Assembly (NCBI GenBank): GCA_026416955.1
Contig: JAOAEE010000056.1
Location: 1-48,925 of the forward strand
DNA: 48,925 bases
Direction: 5' to 3'
Origin: Ignavibacteria bacterium
Lineage (GTDB): Bacteria > Bacteroidota > Ignavibacteria > Kapaibacteriales > UBA2268
A program made the translations under genes and the position numbers. Below, piece after piece: positions 1 through 8,463 of this stretch. Position 1 is the first letter of the stretch, and the number at the start of each line of letters is the position of its first letter. Under the pieces are notes generated by a model, which was given only the letters and a program-made list of their open reading frames with translations, ran no database searches and was not told the origin of the DNA.

Positions 1-210
1 GAAATTTCATTAACCGAAACCGGCAACACCCAGCTCTTATTAATTAATTCAATGGGTGAAATTATCCAAACAATAATAAACGAAGAAGTAAACATCCGCG
101 GGATACGGAAACATACAATTAATATTAGCAAATTACCCTCGGGGCTTTACCTCTTGCAATTAATAACTCCGAGTGTTTTTGAAACCAAAATTTTTTGTGT
201 TATAAAGTAA
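1..210 (+). CDS. C-terminal end of a T9SS-secreted protein (partial)
   Basis: The reading frame is open from base 1 to a TAA at 208-210, so only the last 69 residues of a longer protein are visible. They have the pattern of a type IX secretion sorting domain: alternating beta strands, a MGEIIQTI strand, then ISKLPSGLYLLQL near the end. In Bacteroidota such tails direct proteins through the Por/T9SS outer-membrane machinery and are removed on export. The function of the missing N-terminal part cannot be told. The next gene starts 7 bases downstream, so the two may be co-transcribed. Confidence 0.75.
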   Translation, partial: EISLTETGNTQLLLINSMGEIIQTIINEEVNIRGIRKHTINISKLPSGLYLLQLITPSVFETKIFCVIK

Positions 211-216
211 TTTCAT

Positions 217-1650
217 ATGAAAAATTCCATAGTATTTATCATTCTAATTTTTGTAAATATTGGTTATATTATTTCGCGTGACTTTCCCAAGCAAAAAATT
301 TGCTTCTCTGTTGGTGCTAATTACAACTTTTTTATTGGGTCGTTCAACAAACTACCTAATGTTCCAAATTGCTGTCCTGAATTCAGTTTTGGAAAAGGTC
401 TTGGTTTTAACTCAAATCTTAGCTATAGGCACATAGTACAAGATAAAATATGGGTTGGCGGTAAAATAGGATTAATTACATTAGACGCCGAGTTTAGAAA
501 AGAAGAACCTACTTTTATTATTACTCCGCAAGGTCTTGAAGAAGGCAGTTTTGAACATTTACTCCGTGCAAATCTTTCGAACGTTTTTATTCAGCCTTTC
601 GTCGAAATAAATTTATACAAAAATTTATTCTTTTCTTTTGGATTAGATTTTGGTTATCTATTCAAAAATTCTTTCTATCAAAAAGAAACAATTATTAAAC
701 CATATGGGTATGGAACTTTTTTAGATTCTCTTGGTAATGATTCTGGTAAAAGATACAGAAACGAATACAATGGGACAATTCCCAATTTAATTAAAAATCA
801 AAATTTCGTAACTATCGGATTATCTTACGACTTACCTCTTAATAAACATACTACTTTGTTATTACGACCAGATGTTTTTTTTAGATACCCATTTACAAAC
901 TTAGTCCGAGATATAAAGTGGAGGGTTTCAAGTTTAGGAGGTAATCTTTCATTAGTCTTTGCTCCAAAAGCAAAAGCACCAAAGAAGAGATTAAAAGAGC
1001 AAAGAATAGAAAGAGATACAATTAAAATAATTAGCAAAAACATATCCCAAGAGACTATCCAGATTGGAAAAGAAAATTTTGAGTATTCCGAAATTGAATA
1101 TGATGATTATATTATTGAATTAACAAAAATTAAAATCATTGATACTTTGTTAATCCCAAAAACATATATCCTGGAAGGCAATGTAGTTGCTGTTGGTCTA
1201 GATGAAAATGGTAACGAAATTCCAAATCCAAGATTTCTGATTGAAGAAATCGTTTCAAATAAATTAGTTCCATTACTTCCTTACATTTTTTTCGAGGAAG
1301 GGTCAAGCGAAATCCCAAAAAAATATAAATTATTCGATTCTTTCGAAAGTGCAAAAAACTTTAACATTAGCGAATTATTTTACGAAGGAACAATTGACAT
1401 TTACCATCATATTCTAAATATTATTGGTCAAAGGATGAGAATTTATACAGATGCTGATTTAACCCTTGTTGGATGCAACTCAGACTTCGGCATCGAAAGA
1501 ACTAATATAAACCTTTCGAAACAAAGAGCAATTGCAATAAAAGAATATCTAATTAATGTTTGGGGAATAGCTCCACATAGAATAAAAATTGAAGCAAGAA
1601 ACCTTCCGGAAAAACCATCCATTCCGACCACAGAACCAGAAAAATGTTGA
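217..1650 (+). CDS. OmpA-family outer membrane protein, 5' part (frameshifted)
   Basis: The protein has an N-terminal hydrophobic signal (about residues 1-20). A region of short amphipathic strands follows to about residue 255, looking like an outer-membrane beta-barrel. Next come a linker and a first OmpA-like peptidoglycan-binding domain from about residue 355 (LPYIFFEEGSSEIP, later NLSKQRAIAIKEYL). The frame stops at TGA 1648-1650 in the middle of the conserved ending of that domain. The missing ending (VEENRRVEL) continues in the next frame from 1646. Removing one A from the A5 run at 1640-1644 joins both parts into one protein of about 715 residues. I read this as one gene broken by a frameshift, sequencing error or slippage site. 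Likely role: anchoring outer membrane to peptidoglycan. No Shine-Dalgarno is visible before ATG 217. Confidence 0.75.
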   Translation: MKNSIVFIILIFVNIGYIISRDFPKQKICFSVGANYNFFIGSFNKLPNVPNCCPEFSFGKGLGFNSNLSYRHIVQDKIWVGGKIGLITLDAEFRKEEPTFIITPQGLEEGSFEHLLRANLSNVFIQPFVEINLYKNLFFSFGLDFGYLFKNSFYQKETIIKPYGYGTFLDSLGNDSGKRYRNEYNGTIPNLIKNQNFVTIGLSYDLPLNKHTTLLLRPDVFFRYPFTNLVRDIKWRVSSLGGNLSLVFAPKAKAPKKRLKEQRIERDTIKIISKNISQETIQIGKENFEYSEIEYDDYIIELTKIKIIDTLLIPKTYILEGNVVAVGLDENGNEIPNPRFLIEEIVSNKLVPLLPYIFFEEGSSEIPKKYKLFDSFESAKNFNISELFYEGTIDIYHHILNIIGQRMRIYTDADLTLVGCNSDFGIERTNINLSKQRAIAIKEYLINVWGIAPHRIKIEARNLPEKPSIPTTEPEKC

Positions 1651-2368
1651 AGAAAACAGAAGAGTAGAGCTGAAAACTACACACAAAAAATTGCTTGAAT
1701 GGATCTATATTGAAAAAATAGATAGAACTGCAACCCCGCCAATAATCCGATTTAAACCATTTGTTGATAGTGAAGCAGGGCTAAAAAATTGGAATTTAGT
1801 TGCCTATCAAAATTCAGAACCAAATCTTAGATTTGAGGTTTCTGGGGAAAAGCAACCTCCTAAAAATATTGATTGGAAGTTGGAGGAATTCCAAAAAATA
1901 ATTCCAAGAAACCCAGAACCTATAATTTTTTCTTTGTCTATATTAGATGAAGTAGGAACTAAGCTCGATATTAAAGAAAAAACCTTACCAATCGAAGTTA
2001 AAACAATTGTTCAAAAAAGGAAAGAGAAAGTCGAGGACTTCGAATTGGAAAAGTTTAGCCTAATTTTATTCGATTTTGATAAAGCAACAATCGAAGGAAT
2101 GAACAAACAAATTGTTTCATTAATCAACTCGAAAGTCAAACCTAATTCACTGGTAAGTATTGTCGGATACACTGATAAAACTGGCGAGAGTGAATATAAC
2201 CGTAAATTATCGGAGCAAAGAGCTTATTCCGTAAAATCTTTACTTAAAGGAGTTAAAGCGACAGCCTATGGCGTTGGTGAAACTATTCTGCTATATGATA
2301 ACAATTTACCCGAAGGAAGGTTTTATTGCCGAACAGTAGAAGTCGTAATAAAAAATCCAATTAAATAA
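1646..2368 (+). CDS. OmpA-family outer membrane protein, 3' part (frameshifted)
   Basis: This is the continuation of the preceding OmpA-family gene in the +1 frame. It starts with VEENRRVELK, the normal end of an OmpA-like domain, so the true content begins near 1646; an ATG at 1589 lies in the same frame but upstream of the join. A beta-rich spacer follows. A second OmpA-like domain then runs from about 2040 to 2360, with FDFDKATI, the strand SIVGYTDKTGES and the helix RKLSEQRAYSVKSLL. Two OmpA-like domains in one polypeptide is unusual for OmpA proper. I recall it from barrel proteins of Ignavibacteria-type genomes, without having checked. The gene ends 47 bases from the convergent gamma subunit gene; no GC-rich hairpin is visible in that gap. 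Confidence 0.7.
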   Translation, partial: VEENRRVELKTTHKKLLEWIYIEKIDRTATPPIIRFKPFVDSEAGLKNWNLVAYQNSEPNLRFEVSGEKQPPKNIDWKLEEFQKIIPRNPEPIIFSLSILDEVGTKLDIKEKTLPIEVKTIVQKRKEKVEDFELEKFSLILFDFDKATIEGMNKQIVSLINSKVKPNSLVSIVGYTDKTGESEYNRKLSEQRAYSVKSLLKGVKATAYGVGETILLYDNNLPEGRFYCRTVEVVIKNPIK

Positions 2369-2415
2369 AAACAATAATTAAATAATAAAATAATTTATAA
2401 TTACAGCAAAAATTA

Positions 2416-3411
2416 TTACAAAGCCTCATAGGAATTCATTAATTCGGTTAGTTCCTTAGTAATTTTTGCTTGCCGAATTTTATTCAATTTCCTTCTTAGG
2501 TTCTTTATTTGGATTTCGGCTTCATCGCTAGTTTTTTGCAAAATTTGTTTTCTTTCAAAATTCTCAGAAAGAACACTTTGTATTAATGAATAAACGATTA
2601 AATACAATGTTACAATTTTAGAGAATTCAAAAGCCTTTTTGATGAAGAAATTAATTTTATCAAAAGTAATTTTCTCATCTGGATCCAATAAATAGTCGTT
2701 AACAGAAACTTCTAACCCAAATTCTTTGATAGTATCCCTTGGTAATATTGGTTCAAGAATAGGATGTTTTTCATTAACCAATAACAGATTCTCATAACAT
2801 CTTGTATTTAATGTCAGAGATCCAGTAAAATCCAGTCTATTAAGTTCATTATAAATGACGTCAATTAAAACAAAGGGATAATTAGCAAAATACGTTTCCA
2901 ATAAATTCGAAAAGAAACCATCCAAGCAACCTAAAAGATTTGAAATCTCATTCAAAGAAGGTTCCTTCTTCAAGATAAATGGTTTAAAATCAACATTTAA
3001 ATCAATTTGTTCCTTAAAAATTTTTCTTCTTCCGAAAATAATTTTTTTTGAATAGTGATTGTTTTTCTCCTTCTCACCAAGTTTTTCAAAAATTTGGTAA
3101 TCAAATTTTCCACAAAAAGGCAACTCTGAGGTTAAAACGAGGACAATTCTTGGAGAATTCAATACCTCGACATTATTTCCGAGATTCAATTTTACACGAA
3201 GATTTATTAAGTTCTGAGTATAAAATAACAATTTCAATGGTTCAATTTGTTTTAAATCTATTTGAAAACTCTCGAAAAATATTGTAAGAATTTGCTTATT
3301 TAGAATGGAAATCTTATTGTAAACATTGAGCGAATAAGGGAAAAGGATATCTGCGATATCCTTAATAGTCTCTAACTCAGCAATCTCAGATTTAATTAGT
3401 TTTTGGCTCAT
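2416..3411 (-). CDS. F1-like ATPase gamma subunit (divergent)
   Basis: This 331-residue protein is the last gene of the F1-like ATPase operon; its start overlaps the alpha gene by 20 bases. The F1 gamma family is recognised mainly from the C-terminus: a long helix with LYLIVYSLIQSVLSENFERK and then KIRQAKITKELTELMNSYEA, matching the usual N-x-x-R-Q-A-x-I-T-x-E-L-x-E-I ending. In the middle, LTSELPFCGKFDY stands where gamma normally has a (S/T)DRGLCGGFN-like strand. The N-terminal helix is poorly conserved and the protein is slightly longer than a normal gamma (about 285-310). In F1, gamma is the rotating shaft inside the alpha3beta3 ring. Here its foot would have to contact an unknown rotor, since no c subunit is encoded nearby. 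Confidence 0.8.
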   Translation of the reverse strand: MSQKLIKSEIAELETIKDIADILFPYSLNVYNKISILNKQILTIFFESFQIDLKQIEPLKLLFYTQNLINLRVKLNLGNNVEVLNSPRIVLVLTSELPFCGKFDYQIFEKLGEKEKNNHYSKKIIFGRRKIFKEQIDLNVDFKPFILKKEPSLNEISNLLGCLDGFFSNLLETYFANYPFVLIDVIYNELNRLDFTGSLTLNTRCYENLLLVNEKHPILEPILPRDTIKEFGLEVSVNDYLLDPDEKITFDKINFFIKKAFEFSKIVTLYLIVYSLIQSVLSENFERKQILQKTSDEAEIQIKNLRRKLNKIRQAKITKELTELMNSYEAL

Positions 3412-4942
3412 ACTTTTGCAATTTTTTTAACCCTTCTATCAATTCTTGCTCTGGACAAATTTCAAATTCACTCTGTTTGAGGAATTCAAGTAACTTTTTA
3501 CCATATTCGATAAACTTTATTTCTGATTCATTTAATTGTATGCCATACTTAATAAATTTTTCTTTTTCGCGAAAAGTTGCCAAATCGGACTTCAAGTTCC
3601 GGGAAACTTTTTTTAATTCATTTGATTGAACAGCAGAGCCAATTCTGGAAACAGATAAGCCAATATTTATTGCAGGCCAAAAATTAGAGTTACACAATTC
3701 CGGGTCTAAATAGATTTGACCATCAGTAATTGAGATAATATTGGTAGGAATATATGCGCTAAAATCACTATCTTTCGTTTGTAAAATAGGAATAGCAGTT
3801 ATTGATGCTGTTCTCCTTTGGGAAGGAAGTGTCATTTGGTTTGGAGCAGGTTCGTCCAAGTAAATATTAGATGCTCTTTCAAGCAATCTTGAATGTAAAT
3901 AAAAAATATCGCCCGGATAGGCTTCTCGCCCCGGTGGTCTTTTCAGCAAAAGTGAAAGATGTCGGTAAGAATTTGCGTGGGTTGTCAAATCGTCGTAAAC
4001 AATTATTACATCTTTCCCTTTATCACGGAAATACTCAGCCATAGTTGTAGCTGCAAATGGGGTAATATAAACTAAAGGAGCAGGGTCGTTCGCTTTGCTA
4101 ACAACGATAATAGATTTATCAAGGCACCCAAATTTATTTTTCAACAAATAATAAATATTTTTTATTTCTGAAATCTTCTTTCCTATAGCAACATAAATAA
4201 AAACCCGATTTTTAATATCCTTTTGACTATAAAAGAAAGTCAAGGCTAAAGAAGTTTTACCAGTTCCACGGTCACCCAAAATTAGCATTCGTTGCCCTAA
4301 CCCAATTGGCATAATGGCATCAATTATTTTCACACCCGTAAGTAATTGCTTTACAACTGGAGCTCGTTTGACAATTGGGGGTGCTAGCTGTTCAATTGGT
4401 CTTAATTCAATATTGAAATTACCTTCATCAAAAAATTTCATTTCTTCTTTTGCATCCTCAATGTTAAGAATCCTACCAAAAGGATCAACCACTTTTCCCA
4501 GAAAATAATCACCCACAGCGGTAAATAAAGATTGATGCGTGCTAAATTTTATCTCGTAGGAATTTTGCTTTGAGAATCCAAAAATGAATTTCTCGTAATT
4601 TTTTTCCTCAAATTTGATCGTAACTTTATCCCCTTCTTTAACAAACCTTTCTTCACCAAAAATAATACATTTAATAACTTTTCGGTCTATATCCATTATT
4701 TGCCCAAATACATAAGGATTGTTCGGGTCTTCCTCAGTCGACCTAATCGATGATGTAGGCAAAAAGACCATTTGCCCAACTCGACCCTTTTCACAACCTT
4801 CGACAATTGCTATTCCATCAGCAAAAGATACTACTTTGCCTTCATATTCTGGTTGTAATTTTTCCTCCTCTATTTCTAATAATTTTAGTTCTTTGTTTAT
4901 TTCTTCAATTAATTGAAATACATCAAGTTCTTCGTTACCCAT
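3392..4942 (-). CDS. F1-like ATPase alpha subunit (divergent)
   Basis: A 516-residue alpha-type subunit. The Walker A loop is GDRGTGKT at residues 223-230, where ordinary alpha has GDRQTGKT, so the nucleotide-contacting Gln is Gly226. The Walker B region is VIIVYDDL (Asp317/318), followed by the conserved RPPGREAYPGD and SRLLERA. The arginine finger is kept in SVSRIGSA (Arg433), so it could complete the catalytic sites of beta. About 30 residues are inserted at 112-139, between the N-terminal barrel and LGKVVDPFG, compared with standard alpha. The start is supported by a GGGAG purine stretch just upstream of ATG 4942. The delta-like gene ends one base before the start. The order delta-alpha-gamma matches normal F-type operons. 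Function: non-catalytic ring subunit of a soluble rotary ATPase. Confidence 0.93.
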   Translation of the reverse strand: MGNEELDVFQLIEEINKELKLLEIEEEKLQPEYEGKVVSFADGIAIVEGCEKGRVGQMVFLPTSSIRSTEEDPNNPYVFGQIMDIDRKVIKCIIFGEERFVKEGDKVTIKFEEKNYEKFIFGFSKQNSYEIKFSTHQSLFTAVGDYFLGKVVDPFGRILNIEDAKEEMKFFDEGNFNIELRPIEQLAPPIVKRAPVVKQLLTGVKIIDAIMPIGLGQRMLILGDRGTGKTSLALTFFYSQKDIKNRVFIYVAIGKKISEIKNIYYLLKNKFGCLDKSIIVVSKANDPAPLVYITPFAATTMAEYFRDKGKDVIIVYDDLTTHANSYRHLSLLLKRPPGREAYPGDIFYLHSRLLERASNIYLDEPAPNQMTLPSQRRTASITAIPILQTKDSDFSAYIPTNIISITDGQIYLDPELCNSNFWPAINIGLSVSRIGSAVQSNELKKVSRNLKSDLATFREKEKFIKYGIQLNESEIKFIEYGKKLLEFLKQSEFEICPEQELIEGLKKLQKYEPKTN

Positions 4943-4943
4943 T

Positions 4944-5534
4944 TCACTCCCATTTATTATTGATTAACTTTGATTTCAAAACTAAATCAAACAAAAGATT
5001 ATTAAGCTCTTCGATACTGTAACTTTTATCTAGTTGAATCCTTGAAATTTCATCATTCGTCATTAAAAATGAATCCAGAAGTTCATTTTTTTTCCAAGGC
5101 TTTTCGTTATCACATTTTCGATAAATGTTAACTTTAAATGCAACAAATCTTTCACCAAACTTATCTATAATAATCTTTTTAATAAATCTTTTTCTCTCGC
5201 TAGTCAATTGAAGGTCATTACCAATATAAACATTTAGGAAACAAAATTTTTCTAATATTTTCTGGGACAAATTATTAAGACAACTAATATCAAAATTGTC
5301 AACGACTATTTCTACAATTTTCTTCATCAAAAATGTTCGTAAACAATTAGAAATGATTTCTTTTGCTTGTTTTCTTTTATCCTTATCATTGGAAAAATTA
5401 AGATTTTCAAAGTTAATATAGTTCAGAATAACTAAGTCCTTGTAAACTGATTCAAAGGAGAAATCCGTACCAAAACCTTTATTATTAATGTAATTTATTA
5501 ACTTTTTTTCTATCACATCCAATTTTTTATCCAT
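4944..5534 (-). CDS. Possible F1 delta-like (stator) subunit
   Basis: A 196-residue soluble, mainly helical protein directly before alpha, the place of atpH (delta) in F-type operons; usual delta length is about 180. The only sequence hint is LTSERKRFIKKIIIDKFG at about residues 109-126. It resembles the LT-x-E-x-K helix that opens the C-terminal domain of delta. The following strand AFKVNIYRKCD would correspond to the delta sheet, but the signature ending of delta is missing. If the call is right, it caps the alpha3beta3 ring and ties it to the peripheral stalk. The assignment rests more on position than on similarity; it could be an unrelated adaptor that replaced delta. Confidence 0.4.
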   Translation of the reverse strand: MDKKLDVIEKKLINYINNKGFGTDFSFESVYKDLVILNYINFENLNFSNDKDKRKQAKEIISNCLRTFLMKKIVEIVVDNFDISCLNNLSQKILEKFCFLNVYIGNDLQLTSERKRFIKKIIIDKFGERFVAFKVNIYRKCDNEKPWKKNELLDSFLMTNDEISRIQLDKSYSIEELNNLLFDLVLKSKLINNKWE

Positions 5535-6281
5535 TTATGGGCTTCTTTTGTTGCTAAAAATTTGCTTCTTATAATTGATAATATCAACAGAATAATATAA
5601 TTGCAAGACTTCGTTGGCTTCTTGTTTATTTTGGATTTGCTTAAACTTTTGTATATTAAGTTCATATCCTTTCTTAGTTTTATCGAAGTATTTATAAAAC
5701 AAATTGTTATAATGATAAAACCCATATACTTTGAAAAGAAAAATCAAAATCAGTACTACTATATTAAAGGTATTGAAAAATAAGTTCAGAAACTTTCTAT
5801 TTTTAGTTCCTGGACTTGAAATTTTACTCGGTTGAATTTTCGTTTCAATGTCTTCGAAAAAATGGGCACTATCGCTTTCGGGCTTCCCTTTTTGTGGAAT
5901 TTGATTTTTTAAGTCATCTAATTTCCTATCTATCTCTTCCAAAAAGGAAATAACATTAAAATTTGCTTCGCTACTTTGTTTCTCGAAAATCCTTGGATTT
6001 CGCGCATAAGCATATGTAAATTTGTAAGATTTTGGTAAATCAACAGCTACAGCTCTAGAACCTTGTACATCTAAAGAATTCTCTTGTGAAGTGGGCTCTT
6101 CTTTTCTCGAAGTGAAAGCAAATCCAAAATAAAATTTGGAGTTTAAAAACAATATTAGATTAATTAAGAATCCAAGGATTAAAAGATAAATACCATAATT
6201 AAGAAAAAATGAATTACCTATTCTCAAATAAATCAATATTTCATAAGGCAGAATAGAATATAAAATTGAAATAATATCCAT
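5535..6281 (-). CDS. Two-TM membrane protein of the F1-like ATPase operon
   Basis: This 248-residue protein has no family I recognise. One strong transmembrane segment lies at about residues 28-48 (YGIYLLILGFLINLILFL). A shorter hydrophobic stretch precedes it (ISILYSILPYEILIYL), and a second strong segment lies at about 168-187 (FNIVVLILIFLFKVYGF). The 120-residue loop between them contains a predicted helix (SFLEEIDRKLDDLKNQI). A charged tail of about 60 residues follows the second segment. It sits where subunit b would be, between epsilon-like and delta-like genes. However, subunit b has one TM helix and a long coiled coil, subunit c is a short hairpin with a buried carboxylate, and subunit a has five or more TMs; none fits. 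It is the best candidate for a new membrane anchor or track for the motor. Confidence 0.6.
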   Translation of the reverse strand: MDIISILYSILPYEILIYLRIGNSFFLNYGIYLLILGFLINLILFLNSKFYFGFAFTSRKEEPTSQENSLDVQGSRAVAVDLPKSYKFTYAYARNPRIFEKQSSEANFNVISFLEEIDRKLDDLKNQIPQKGKPESDSAHFFEDIETKIQPSKISSPGTKNRKFLNLFFNTFNIVVLILIFLFKVYGFYHYNNLFYKYFDKTKKGYELNIQKFKQIQNKQEANEVLQLYYSVDIINYKKQIFSNKRSP

Positions 6282-6283
6282 TA

Positions 6284-6709
6284 TTAATCAAAATTGTTCC
6301 TAATAATTAAATTATCAACTAAATGAAGATCGTTGACCAAAATAGTGATTTTCTTTAATCCAATTTCAAAATCCTCTTGAGCTTTTGTATTCGGAGAGTC
6401 ATCGAAAAAAATTAAAGCTTCCCCATTAATTTCCCAACTAAACCCTTTATCTGGAGAAAAAACAATTGTTTCAACATTTGGAACATAGGCTATCATTTTT
6501 TTTGAATTTGGAACGATAGTAGCCCTATTTTTTTCATTTTCATTAATTGTTAATATATTATCCAACTTTAATTCTTTCAATATACTATCAAAATCTTGAA
6601 CAACTGAATCAATAGGTTTTAAACTTTCAAATGAAATCATTTCAACATCTTCTAATTGGTTATTTAAATGTTGATTAACCAAATAACAAATCTCTACGAT
6701 GCAAACCAT
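6284..6709 (-). CDS. Small epsilon-like protein of the F1-like ATPase operon
   Basis: This 141-residue soluble protein follows beta by 6 bases and precedes the membrane protein by 2 bases. Its place directly after beta is that of atpC (epsilon) in F-type operons, and its length is near the usual 85-140. The second half has short strands (MIAYVPNVETIVFSP, INGEALIFFDD) and ends in LKKITILVNDLHLVDN. That ending loosely resembles the V-T-I-L-A-D strand of the epsilon barrel. No convincing motif is present in the first half. An alternative start is the Met at residue 24. I regard epsilon as a positional guess with weak sequence support. Confidence 0.4.
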   Translation of the reverse strand: MVCIVEICYLVNQHLNNQLEDVEMISFESLKPIDSVVQDFDSILKELKLDNILTINENEKNRATIVPNSKKMIAYVPNVETIVFSPDKGFSWEINGEALIFFDDSPNTKAQEDFEIGLKKITILVNDLHLVDNLIIRNNFD

Positions 6710-6715
6710 ATTGAC

Positions 6716-8371
6716 TTAAATTTTTGATAAATAACCAAGTATCTTATCACTTTGATATACACTATCATCAATAACCTTAATAGTAGTAATGTTATAAAAT
6801 CTCGACTCATCGATTTTCGTACATTCTTCATCGCATAAAACAAATAGGCAACCTACAAGAGTATCCCAAATTGGAACAAAACATTCTTCTATTAAAGCTT
6901 CGCTCGAATCGGTTTCTAAATTAGCTTCAGTTTTTTTCAATCGTTCTATTGTGTAAAATGGTTGAGTTAAAAATCTTAAAAGCCTAATAGAACGAAAATG
7001 TATATCCTTTTGCTCTTCGGTCAATGAATCAATTCCCAATAGATTTATGTTTTTCTCTAGATTTTTATTTATAGTCAAATATTCCTTTGCCTTTGCAAGA
7101 ATTCTTGGGTGGGATTCTATCAATTTAACAAATATCTCTTCTTCCAACTCAATCGTTGAATGATAATTTTCGTACAACTGTCTTGCAAAATTCTCATCAA
7201 TTTTACTAATAAAATTCGATTTGGAGTCTAATACATCCACTGCGGGGTAGAGACTTTTTTCTGCAATATCCCTTTTAAGAACAATCTGTGCGTCCAAATG
7301 GGAAAAAAGTGTGGCTGGTGCTGGGTCAGTTAAATCGTCGGCGGGAACGTAAACTGCTTGAATAGAGGTAATAAAGCCATCTTCGGTCGAGCAGATTCTT
7401 TCCTCTAAATCACCAATTTCCATTTCCATTGTAGGTTGGTATCCAACACTAGAAGGTATTCTTCCAAGCAAAGAAGAAAGTTCCGAACCAGCTTGTACAA
7501 ACCGAAAGATATTATCAATAAACATTACAACATTACAACCTTTGTCCCTCCAATATTCAGCTATTGTAACTGCCGAGTGTGGAGTTCTAAAACGAACTCC
7601 CGGTGGCTCATCCATCTGCCCAAAAACTAAAACTACATTATCCAAAAGGTTAACTTGACTATTCTTCTCATTCAATAATATATTGTGAAGTTCTTGTAGT
7701 TCCTTCCACAACTCTGCTCCTTCTCGGATTCTTTCCCCAACACCAGCAAAAATTATTTTTGTTTCTTTACCCTTTGATTGTATAAAACTTTTTTTAATAA
7801 AATTATAAATTAACTCTTTCAAAAGAACAGTTTTTCCAACCCCAGCACCACCAAAAAAACCCACTTTTCCACCTAAGGGGATAGGACAAGCAAAATCTAT
7901 TACTTTTATACCTGTTAAAAGCATATCTTTGCCAACAGAAACCTTTTGAAAATGAGGTGGATCCTTAACAATATTTATTCTTTCAATGTTAACCAAATTC
8001 TTATCTTTTAAATAATATTCACTCTCCGAAACTACTTTTCCTTCAAGGTCATCTATCGTTTCACCAAGGGTGTTAAAGACTCTTCCGGTAATATTGACAG
8101 GAACGCTAAGTTGTTTACCAAAATACCTCACTTTAAAGTTTTTCCCAAGTAGAAAAGTGCTACCCAAAGCAATTGCCTTTACTATATTGTTCCCACAATG
8201 GGCTAAAACCTCGAGCTTTAGATTCCCCTCATAGTTAGGGTCGTGAACTTCTACAATGTCGTAAATTTTAGGAAGTTCCTCGAAAGATTGCACATCAAAG
8301 TCAATTTCGCAAACCGGACCATTAACGCTAATTATTCTCCCCTCGACATATTCAAACTTATCATCTAACAT
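6716..8371 (-). CDS. F1-like ATPase beta subunit (catalytic, divergent)
   Basis: The protein has 551 residues, longer than the usual 460-480. All catalytic elements are present: Walker A GGAGVGKT (174-181), the GER loop with catalytic Glu213 ([11 protein letters not shown]), Walker B FIDNIFRF (Asp286), and [13 protein letters not shown] with adenine-binding Tyr311. It therefore looks like an active ATPase subunit, not a decayed one. The lever segment that contacts gamma, normally DELSEED, reads DSLTEEQ (448-454), just before [13 protein letters not shown]. The extra length is in a small insertion after the GER loop (about 225-242) and a C-terminal extension after residue 475. The order beta then epsilon-like is as in Bacteroidota, but here both are joined to the alpha-gamma half in one operon. 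A 92-base gap separates it from the acidic leader gene. Confidence 0.93.
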   Translation of the reverse strand: MLDDKFEYVEGRIISVNGPVCEIDFDVQSFEELPKIYDIVEVHDPNYEGNLKLEVLAHCGNNIVKAIALGSTFLLGKNFKVRYFGKQLSVPVNITGRVFNTLGETIDDLEGKVVSESEYYLKDKNLVNIERINIVKDPPHFQKVSVGKDMLLTGIKVIDFACPIPLGGKVGFFGGAGVGKTVLLKELIYNFIKKSFIQSKGKETKIIFAGVGERIREGAELWKELQELHNILLNEKNSQVNLLDNVVLVFGQMDEPPGVRFRTPHSAVTIAEYWRDKGCNVVMFIDNIFRFVQAGSELSSLLGRIPSSVGYQPTMEMEIGDLEERICSTEDGFITSIQAVYVPADDLTDPAPATLFSHLDAQIVLKRDIAEKSLYPAVDVLDSKSNFISKIDENFARQLYENYHSTIELEEEIFVKLIESHPRILAKAKEYLTINKNLEKNINLLGIDSLTEEQKDIHFRSIRLLRFLTQPFYTIERLKKTEANLETDSSEALIEECFVPIWDTLVGCLFVLCDEECTKIDESRFYNITTIKVIDDSVYQSDKILGYLSKI

Positions 8372-8463
8372 AGTTCTATCTACCTATTAAATATTACATC
8401 TTTTGTAAAATAATTATTCCAAGGTTATACCTATACAAATCAAGCCAAACATCATTCAATAAC

